A stretch of 64,000 nt of DNA from Schistosoma mansoni. Lineage: Eukaryota; Platyhelminthes; Trematoda; Strigeidida; Schistosomatidae. Positions 55,611 through 64,000 of the stretch are shown piece after piece; the stretch's first letter is position 1; each line of letters begins with the position of its first letter. The notes under the pieces were generated by a model. That model saw nothing but the letters and a program-made list of their open reading frames with translations, did no database searches and had not been told where the DNA came from. The translations under genes and the position numbers were made by a program. The stretch covers positions 16,035,906-16,099,905 of the forward strand of contig NC_031498.1 in NCBI RefSeq assembly GCF_000237925.1, read 5' to 3'.

Positions 55611-57644
55611 TTAGATAGATGACGAACCTTTTTTGTATAAATCATTGTTAAGCACGTTGATATTCAGTAGGTGACACAATCCACTTTCGGAAAGAAAATC
55701 ATCAAGAAGACTTCGGAACCGGATTATAGTTTCAATGCATCCGAGGTTCATTGGCAGTCTATTCCACATGGTTGAGTAGCGAATGACGAAAAAATTCTGG
55801 CGTAAATTTGTATGGGTTTTTGGGATCGCTAGAATATTTTCCTTATTGCGTAGATTGTGGGACGGTATCATAGAGTATGAAGGGGTAGATAGAGAAGAGT
55901 AAGAAATACCGTTAAGAAGCCGGTACATAAAGATAAATTTTAATTTGATACGCCTGATCCAGAGAGGTTCTAGTTTGAGTTGTTGACATCTTTGGTGATA
56001 GTCCTTGTTGTCAGAATACCCCAAAACAGCTATGATGAACCTTCTTTGAACACCTTCAATTTTAATCAGGTCTTTATGCCTGCGATTACTGTAAACTAAA
56101 ATACCATATTCAAAAATGGGTAAGATACATTTTCTGTATAATAATAATCTCGATTCGGTATTATTGAAATTAATCATTATGAATCCGATGAGCTTCCTAG
56201 CTTTGGATACTTGAGATGCAATGTGTTCAGAAAAGTTCAAACTGTCGCTATATCTTAAACCCGAGTCACGAACAGTGTTGAGAGGTTTCAGTGTATGTTT
56301 GTGTATAGCCAGATTTAGGTTAAGGCAGCGCCCGATGTTAATAAATCCACTTTTGTCAACATTAAGTGGCAAATTCCATGAAATAGTCCATTCGTACAAC
56401 TTGTTTATTTCCTCTGGGATTACCGTTGAAATATAGCTTTCTTTGGTGGGAGATGAGAATGAATAAACCACTTTTAGATCATCGGCAAAAAGAAAAAGTT
56501 TACCATACTGAAAGAGGGAGCAAACGTCATTTATAAAAAGGAGAAATAGTAGTGGACCAATTACACTTCCTTGTATAACCCCACTGGTTACATTCATAGG
56601 TTTGGAGTAGCAAGATCCAAAGCGGACAATTTGGCTACGTTCTTCTAAAAATGACTTGAGCCAAGATAAAAGGGGATTCTATATTCCATATGAAGAGAGT
56701 TTTAAAAGAAGAAGTTTGTGTGAGACGCTGTCGAAGGCCTTACTAAAGTCAAAGTACAGAATTATCACAGACTGACCAACATCTCTTCTCTGGGTAATTT
56801 GATCAAAATATTCCAGGTGCGATGTGAAGCATGAGCGTTTGGTCATAAACCCGTGTTGGGATGGGCTGATCAGATTAGCCGAAAGTAAAAATGATAATGG
56901 CTGTTTGTGGATGGTTTTTTCCATAGTTCTTGACAGCACGGATGTCAAATTAATTGGTCTGTAGTTAACAATATCACTGCGTGATCCGGTTTTGAATCTG
57001 GGGGTGATAAGAGATGTTTTCCATACAGATGGATAGGCCCCACATTCCATAGATAGGTTGAAAAGTTTTAAACAAAATAATGGGAATTCTCTACTACCAT
57101 ATTTCACAAATGATGAGGGAATCCCGTCAGGTCCACCGTCATAGGACTTTTTCAAGGCAGTTATGGCCTGCTTGATGTTGGAGGGTACGAAATCAATTTT
57201 CGACAGGTGTCTGCACGTCAGCATTGGAAATGTAATGATACAGCTTTCAGTTCTAGTGTTATAGCACTGCGAGAAATGCTGACTGAATTGTTCGCAAATA
57301 ATATCGGGGTCATCAATAATTCTTCCGTTAACTATGAAGAATTTGGTCACGCCAAGAGAATTTGACTTCACACGCGATTTAAAAAGCCGAAGTATTGATA
57401 ATTCTGGGTTCTTATTACCTAGGGCTTTATTTTCTATATTCATAAAATACTTGCGTTTAGATGAAGCACTCTTGTCAATTAACTTAAGTATACTCTGTAG
57501 TGTATACAAGTCATTATGCTTGTGGTAACGGTGTTTTAATTTCCTCAGCTTTCTTTTAAAAGTTTTTAAATTATTCTGGCCCCTATTGGCGTTATAAGCC
57601 ACATGGCTAGTAATTGGAGCAGTGCAGTCGAGGCAGTGTATCAA
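55611..57644 (-). pseudogene. CR1-like LINE reverse transcriptase (one internal stop)
   Basis: Two segments in the same frame (57644-56679 and 56597-55611), separated by a stop after 'KLSSYGI' and about 80 bp of open sequence. Motifs: 'SYDGGPDGIPSSFVKYG', 'WKTSLITPRFKTGSRSDIVN', 'SPSQHGFMTKRSCFTSHL', 'LYFDFSKAFDSVSH', 'GVIQGSVIGPLLFL', catalytic 'FLFADDLKVVYSF', then the thumb and C-terminal part. Catalytic FADD is intact. Confidence 0.85.
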
Positions 57645-57737
57645 GTTGTGGTATAGATCAGAGATCGCAATGTCAATATTATTTGTGGTAAAATAAGTTT
57701 CCCATGGTAAACAACGAATAAGACTTCCAGTCCGTTT

Positions 57738-58490
57738 TCAGGTTTGTTGATCAAAATGTCTACTCTTGTACATCATTCCAGCTTTAGAATTCAATTGTAT
57801 GGCGGCGAAAGAATGAATGATACATAATATTACTCTGTGATCACTCTTGAAAAACTCTTGACCAATATGCACTAAGATAGAATTTATGTTGATTGTAAAC
57901 AGTAAATCAAGTATATTATTCCTTCTAGTCGGTTGTCGGACCTGTTGGACCCATCCATAAAGTTCTAGTGTTTCAACTAACTTGTCATGTCGACCTGAAA
58001 CCGGAGTCGAATCCCATGTGATGTTTGGCAGATTAAAATCACCTCCGATGATTTTAAAAGTATGCGGTTGGTGTGAAGCAATGGAAAAGATATTTGTTAG
58101 TAATCTGTCAAACCTAGAGTCTGCATGTGGTGGTCTGTATATGCATCCCACCAGTAGATAATTCCGAGATCCACAGTTTACAGTAACCCAGGTGGAGTCG
58201 TCTATAGCATCAAGGGATTTACCCTCAAATTTGCAGGCCTGAATATCCGAACGGACATAGATAAGTGTACCGCCCCCTAATCCATTACATCTATCGGTTC
58301 TAAAGAAAACATAGTTATCTATATGCAGGGAGTGATCGGATATAGATGAATTGCACCACGTTTCCGTAATAAGTACAATAGTTGGATTTACAAGGAATAA
58401 AAGGGTTTTGAGGTGAGTAATTTTATTGGGCAGAGAGCGGGCATTGAACGAAAGAATAAGAAATTGAGATTTACCATGGTGAATCAGGTT
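57738..58490 (-). pseudogene. CR1-like LINE endonuclease domain
   Basis: Minus strand from about 58487: 'LILSFNARSLPNKITHLKTL', 'TIVLITETWCN' (catalytic Glu), 'GGTLIYVRSD', 'LLVGCIYRPPH', 'KIIGGDFNLPNITWD' (Asp/Asn), 'FFKSDHRVILC' (Asp-His). Same frame as the reverse transcriptase. A TGA after 'HFDQQT' (57735-57737) separates it from the next segment. Confidence 0.8.
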
Positions 58491-58537
58491 GGAGTATAAA
58501 TCACAATCGGTATTTACATGAATACTCGTAGGATTGG

Positions 58538-59732
58538 CTAAGGTGAGAGTTGTGTTGCGATCGGAAATAGATTCAACAACTTTGTCATCATTTGAAGTAT
58601 GTTTATTGTTGCCGGCAGAAAAGCCGGCGGAAGTACAAAAAAAGTCTTCTCACTATTATTGGATATAACATTTGGTAAAGGAATAGTATTCACATTGGGA
58701 GCCGGGCCAAGAAGGCTATCAGGTCTATGTGTGAGACCAAGTGGCCGTTTACAATTTAGATTGTTATTTATACGTGACGTATAGGGAACATGTTCTAAAC
58801 GCTTATTTCCAAGGTTTGTGGTTGATTTTGGCTCCTTCGTAATTTGAGGAGGGTCGTGTGTTGTTAAAGATGCTTGAGATGGTTTGCAAGGTTCGAGCAT
58901 ATCGACGTTAAGCGTGTGGTCAGGCAGATAATTTTTATGACCAGTTTTCCCTTTATCCGTTGCACAGTCACTGTAACTGGTTGTTGCGCTAACAGCGATT
59001 TGGACTGTGTTATCACATTCATAATCAGTACAACTACTTGGGGTTGAATCTAAGTCAACATTCTTAGAAGGATGGGCATCACCTACATTGGGACTTCTTT
59101 CTTTTGGGTTTTGAACCTTAGGAGATTCAGGAGTGTTTTTGGGTGGTTGCATATTCGTAAAGTTAGATGTCTGCTTAGGATCGGACTTAATTTTATGACC
59201 TTTAGGATTATGATACGCTTGGGTGTTTGATGCTGGTAGTCTGTGGTTATCTCGGCCTGCTTTTCATTGGCATGGTGTTTTATCTGGTAGATCTTAATAT
59301 CCTTGAAAATCTGTTTCTGTTTCAATGAATTGGAGAATTTAAAAACTCACTAGCATCTACAGATGAGTTGAATTTGAACAAGATCGGTGAGTGCATATCA
59401 GGGTGACTTCTTTTTAATCTTGAGCATACACATGGTACGTGTGTCATATTGCTGGCTCTAATCAGACTAGTTTTGATATTTTTAAGGGCATTTGAGTCCG
59501 GTTTATTAAACACAACTGCATTGCTAGATCGCCTTATTCTTTCAAATACCTCTGATGCAACACGATCTAAGAAGTTATTTATGTCATTCATTTGATCTGG
59601 AGTCTCTGTGAGGTTAGGGTTGATGAGATACTTGAGGGGATTGAGAATGTTCATGTCAACTTGCAGTCTTTTTATATCATTCGCATGGTTGCAGTTGTGA
59701 TTATCATCATTGTTTACCAACAGAGTCTTCAA
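58538..59732 (-). pseudogene. CR1-like LINE ORF1 (frameshifted)
   Basis: Two overlapping-context frames, 59732-59322 and 59152-58538, precede the endonuclease ORF. The first has 'RIRRSSNAVVFNKPD' and 'CVCSRLKRSHPDMHSPILFKF', typical of the nucleic-acid-binding ORF1 of schistosome CR1-like LINEs. The second is a Pro/Ser/Asn-rich low-complexity part. Function inferred from position. Confidence 0.6.
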
Positions 59733-59809
59733 CGCGTCTGGAATGGAGACAACTGGTAAAAGCTTGTCTGCTTCCGGATGAACGGAGTAGCACGTCTCAT
59801 TGAAACTGT

Positions 59810-61990
59810 CAGTAGCAATTTTAGATTGTGTAGTTTTCCTACGTTTGGCTGGACGCCGTTCTATTCTTCAGTTTTGTCAACTAAACTGGGTTAAGATATC
59901 CCACCAACAACAGGCGCTGGAATTTCAAACGGTCGAATGTGTTAGCTTTACACGACTATCTGCAACAGGTGGATTGGGATGTTCACCCTCAAATTGAAGT
60001 GGATGCTCATGGGTATTTTTCACTGCACACGATCTTATGTGCTACTAAGCATTCAGTTCCTCAAATGGTCCCAAAACGCTACAAAAAACATCCAATCGTC
60101 AAGAACCGCACTCTTTGTTTGCTAAGCCGCAAAAGGCACTGTTGGGCCGAATATAAACTAACCGACAATAACGACGCATACAGGCAATACAAACGCATAA
60201 GGAGCATATGTTCAAAGGCAATAAGAGAAGACAGGCTTCAGTACCAGACCAAGCTTATCGATAAATTCGCATCCAATCCGAAAAGTTTATTCAGTTACGC
60301 AGCTTCTCTTCCACAAGGCAAAACTGGAGTTTTCCAACTGCTAGGTCCTAATGGCCCGACCAATAACGACAGTGATGCCTCTAATCTTTTGGCTGAACAA
60401 TACTCTCAGACATTCCAGCCGACCCACATCAACTATACTGACGAAAGCTTCACATGCAACTGTACAGGACTTTCCGAAGTGGACCTGAGTGCTGACCTGG
60501 TGCTCCGTAAATTGCAGCACCTAAGAAAAGACACTTCTCCCGGTCCGGATATGGTTCATTCTGCTGTATTGAGGGAAGCAGCTTCAATCCTGGCATCACC
60601 ACTTAGTGTGATGTTTACGCACTCGCTAAGCAGAGGCAAACTACCGGAAATTTGGAAGCTGGCTCACATCACACCAATTTTCAAAAGAGGTCGACGCAGT
60701 GAACCCTCAAGCTACCGACCAGTGGCTCTTCTCTCCATACCTTCTAAAATTATGGAGTCTCTAATATACGACGGTACACAAGAATACTTATCATCTTTAA
60801 AGTTCTTCTCATCTCAACAGCATGGTTCAGGAAGGGTCACTCCTGTATAACCAAACTGCTGGTTGTGGTGGATAGATGGACAACCGTCCTTGATCGCAAG
60901 GGGAAGGTTGACATCATTTACCTTGATTTTCCAAAAGCTTTTTGTAGGGTCAACCACATATGTCTTATCAATAAGCTTAGACGATTGGGTATCAAACCCC
61001 CTTTGATTGACTGGCTCACTTCATATTTAGAAAGTCCACATTTTAATGTCAGTGTTAACTTCACTCTCTCTCGGGCTATGGAATGTCCTAGTGGGGTTCC
61101 CCAGCGCTCATTACTAGGACCTCTTCTTTTCTTGATTTATATAAACGATCCTCCACAACAAGTATTGTCTGACGTATTGTTTTTTGCTGGTGATGTGAGA
61201 CTTTGTAGAGAGATACGCAACCAAGAGGATATACTGGCACTTCAAGAGGATCTGACCCGACTTCAAAGTTGGGCAGACGACGACGGACTTACCTTCAACA
61301 CTTCAAAGTGCAAAGTAGTCCATCTGCGACATGTTGCAGACTATAGTTACAACTTAGGTAACTCCTCCCTAGAAGTTTCCCAAGTCGAAAAGGATTTAGG
61401 AGTGTTGGTACCCTACGACCTGAAGTCGTATGCGAACTGTGACGAAAACGCCTTTCAAGCAAACCTCGCACTGGTAACATTGAAGTGCATTTTTGGCCAG
61501 TTCGACGGTAGAACCTTCCACAAAATCTTCAACAGTTTTATTCGTCCCCATTTAGAGTGAGGAAACATAGTATTTCCTCCCTGCCTCCAAAAGTATAAGG
61601 ACACTCTGGAACGTATCCAACGTCGAGCCACGAAATCAGTTCGGGGACTCAAATTCAAACCTTATGAAGAGCGCCTCCAATCACTTAACCCTTACCCGTT
61701 AGAGTAGAGGCGTCTTAGAGGTGACCTTCTTATGACTTACAGTATCCTTAACACTTCTGGTCATCCCCTTAAACATCTTCTTAAGCTTAGTTACAATACT
61801 AACCTAAGGACTAATGATAACATATTGTTATGATTTACCAAATTCTTTTTTTCCCTCTATTATCGTTAATATACCTAGGTTTTTGCCTGGAGGTATTGGT
61901 GATCCACTGCTACTAGACACGGAAGCCCGTTAAGTGAAAGCTTCTTCTATTCCGTCCTCAACCATTTGACCCATATCTCTGACCTTAAGG
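59810..61990 (+). mobile_element. Decayed CR1-like LINE, 5'-truncated
   Basis: Starts near the end of the endonuclease and runs through reverse transcriptase: 'KDTSPGPDMVHSAVLREAA', 'WKLAHITPIFKRGRRSEPSS', 'IIYLDFPKAFCRVNH', 'GVPQRSLLGPLLFLIYIND', then 'LEVSQVEKDLGVLV' and a 3' UTR to about 61990. The catalytic box reads FAGD where FADD/YADD is expected, and there is a frameshift near 60840 plus further stops after 61558, so it is inactive. A different subfamily from the minus-strand LINE. The 800-1010 fragment is from its family. Confidence 0.82.
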
Positions 61991-62038
61991 TTACCTCCCG
62001 AGTGTGGTTATTCTAAAGTGAAGCGTTACCAGGATAAA

Positions 62039-62403
62039 ATGACTGTTGGTGAGATAAAAGGAAAATCTAAAATTGAGGATAGTTCTGACAAGAAAAACCA
62101 GAAACCAGTTGAAAAGATAGATATTACGCTTTTGGAGGAAGACGACGACTTCGAGGAGTTCCCAGCCCATGGTAAGTACATAAAAATAGTCCTTTTTCAA
62201 AATCACTGTAGCTTGCGGAGAAGGCCATCCCAACGAGGAAGCTACTGTTTGGGAAGACAACTGGGACGATGATATTGTGGATGACGAGTTTACTCACCAT
62301 TTAAGGTATTCATGATAAATCTATGTCACTTCTTGTTAGAGCTGAGTTCCAAAAACAGGGAAAAGCCTTCGTTGTACCTGAAATCTCTGCAAATTTGGAT
62401 TAA
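62039..62403 (+). CDS. SEM1: 26S proteasome complex subunit SEM1/DSS1, three exons
   Basis: Small acidic intrinsically disordered protein of the 19S proteasome lid, also a partner of BRCA2 and TREX-2 in other eukaryotes. Exons 62039-62171, 62212-62305 and 62340-62403; introns of 40 and 34 bp, both GT-AG; 96 codons plus TAA, slightly longer than human (70). Conserved acidic boxes: 'LLEEDDDFEEFPA' at the end of exon 1 and 'ATVWEDNWDDDIVDDEF' in exon 2, then the short helix 'HHLRAEFQKQG'. The Lys-rich N-terminal extension is not conserved in human. Start: the ATG at 62039 is the first in frame after a LINE 3' end about 50-100 bp upstream, so the 5' UTR or promoter must be very short or LINE-derived. 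Confidence 0.93.
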
Positions 62404-62429
62404 AAACTTAAGAAGATATGATATAACTA

Positions 62430-62435
62430 AATAAA
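62430..62435 (+). terminator. Poly(A) signal of SEM1
   Basis: AATAAA 27 nt after the SEM1 stop codon. A standard cleavage signal giving a very short 3' UTR. Confidence 0.7.
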
Positions 62436-64000
62436 AACCTTCTCCAAATCGTCTATGTTGTTTTGGTTTGCTCGTATGCTTTCAATTTTGATGCGTTTTT
62501 AGTAAATTATATATTACTGCAAAGTAATTTGCCATACAGTTTCTAAACTATGTTCGACATTACATTTAGCGGAAAATTTTGGTTCAGCATCCTTGTTTAG
62601 CTACCTGTTATGTGGATCACGTGATATTTTGAAGTCCATATTGTATCAAAGGATTTGTCAATTAGGAAAATACATCTTATTAACCAGCTTAGTTTCGACC
62701 GTTCGCGAAGTAAAAGACAAGTTGCTTAGATGGGAAAGCTAAGAATATTTCGAAAGTTAATTTTCAGAGTGTGTCTGAAGACTCAGTTATTACTCATTAA
62801 TGATGACAACATTCTTGGGTAGCTATACGTTCATATAAAATGATTTTCGGAATTAAGGGAACTGATTTTGCCGACGGTACTTTTTAGACATGTCACTCAT
62901 TCAGCAACAGAGACCTCAGTTAACTTTGGTAGTGAGTATGAGTTGTAATATCTAGAGTTCGTTGGTAGTAGTATGTCAGGTTCTTTCGTTCTTCTACTTC
63001 ATTGCATTATTTTGTCGTAGTAACGTGAATGTATACTCTTTATCACATTTATCCGTATGATTGAGTTGGGGTTTTTATTCGAGTGATAGCAACGTTCAAT
63101 CGGACTTTTCCACAGGATTCTTATCGTTTAGATGCTAATTCGATGTTGAACCTATTAACGTATCGGTTATTAGGTGTTTCACGTACTAAGCTTTCAGCTA
63201 TGTAACAAGTAATATAAAGACCAAGCCACGGGTCTTACTTGCAAAATACTTGTTCATTGGTCAAGTTCTGTGCGCTCATCGAAACCTGTTGCTTAAAAAG
63301 GCAATAGAGTTGTTGTTGTAACCTACATAGTTTTGTGTTTCTAACCGTAAGTACCCTCGTAAGCGAAGAATAAAGCTCAAATTACTTGCAGAGTCATTAT
63401 CATATCGATTGTAGTACATGCTTAATAAACTAATGTTTTTATGCATTTCTCATTTGAGTAATTAATGGTTTTACTGTCGTCGTGACTACGTTTATCCAGA
63501 AACAACTTAAAGAATTTTGCAGTTTGCTCGTGGTAACGTAGCAGTACGTTAAGACCTTTGAGTCACCGTATTTCTTCATTCTTTTGAATCATATTCTCTA
63601 TGTTTTATCTTTCTCACTATGATTAGTCCTACAAATATTCCGACTCCTTTGTCATATATCCTATCAACTCGTCATTGAAACGTGGGCTAGTGTATATTTG
63701 TGGTACGCTGTGCGTCAATAATGACTGACTAGTGATCTCAGCCTACTAATACGGCTATCTTGATTCTCGACTTTATATCTAGCCGAGTATTTCATAACTA
63801 CATGTAGCGACGTATAATTTAGTTGTTTATATGCTTGTTACGGGCCTGTTTTCTGGAAATAATTAGTTCCATATAGTGGTGCTTGTTTCTGTTCTTTCAT
63901 TACCCTAGATAAACAGCCATAAAAATCTGGTACTCGAAACCAGCGTGTTGTTTATGTTTGGTTGAACCACCGACTGCGTTATGCGTATGTCATACGTGGA
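62436..64000. other. Intergenic to window end
   Basis: No long open frames, recognised repeats or RNA genes. Moderately AT-rich. Confidence 0.4.

Larger units (their letters stand above)
54445..59770 (-). mobile_element. Near full-length CR1-like LINE
   Basis: About 5.3 kb on the minus strand. ORF1 region 59732-58538, ORF2 about 58490-55611, then an AT-rich 3' UTR of about 1.1 kb ending in (AAT)n at 54445. Two ORFs, an APE-type endonuclease and a reverse transcriptase with a 'VIQGSVIGPLLFLLFIND' block fit the CR1/Jockey group known in schistosomes. ORF2 pieces stay in one frame, split only by a few in-frame stops; ORF1 is shifted once. It ends head to head with the + strand LINE at 59.8 kb. 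Confidence 0.82.

Noticed and set aside
1-64000. CRISPR arrays, operons and bacterial-type signals
   Set aside because: The DNA is clearly animal nuclear sequence with GT-AG introns; no spaced direct-repeat array is present.

Overview
The window looks like nuclear DNA of a blood fluke (Schistosoma; species not resolvable by eye). The evidence is the AT-rich base composition, host genes with a very short first intron (34-45 bp) among larger repeat-filled ones, tRNA-like SINEs carrying hammerhead ribozymes of the schistosome SM-alpha type, abundant RTE and CR1 LINEs, and a Ty3/Gypsy element with a tRNA-Trp-type primer site and a CHCC-type gag motif. Two 200-N placeholders (21741-21940 and 42625-42824) show it is a scaffold with gaps.

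Host genes are few. (1) A complete five-exon gene for a 4-hydroxyphenylpyruvate dioxygenase-like protein (HPDL), + strand, 3071-15268, 398 codons, with all three iron ligands. (2) A single-exon type II membrane protein of the beta-1,4-galactosyltransferase family (GT7), - strand, 28057-29175, with an altered metal/substrate site. (3) A complete three-exon SEM1/DSS1 gene (26S proteasome lid and BRCA2-binding acidic protein), + strand, 62039-62403. These genes are functionally unrelated.

Most of the rest is transposons. Intron 2 of HPDL (7.7 kb) holds a 5'-truncated RTE LINE with a 14-bp target duplication (4233-5270), an RTE-leader-derived unit split by a solo LTR-like insert (6390-7395), and a full-length 3.7-kb RTE with a 13-bp target duplication (7653-11371). 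A second, nearly identical RTE lies just past the gene (16914-19415). The 24-39 kb stretch holds short RTE fragments, short retroposons whose arms fold back and contain hammerhead ribozymes, SM-alpha-like SINEs, microsatellites and a foldback repeat. 42.0-43.6 kb is a terminal-inverted-repeat element duplicated head to head across an assembly gap. 45.7-51.0 kb is a young, largely whole Ty3/Gypsy (CsRn1-like) LTR element. 54.4-59.8 kb is a near-complete CR1-like LINE on the - strand, abutting a decayed CR1-like LINE on the + strand (59.8-62.0 kb) that ends within about 100 bp of the SEM1 start codon.

The most interesting material is the hammerhead-bearing foldback retroposon family (27-37 kb), the SINE-like units that join the RTE leader to the RTE 3' tail, and the mosaic identity and shared stop codons of the two RTE copies. 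Everything was read by eye; boundaries of old repeats are approximate.
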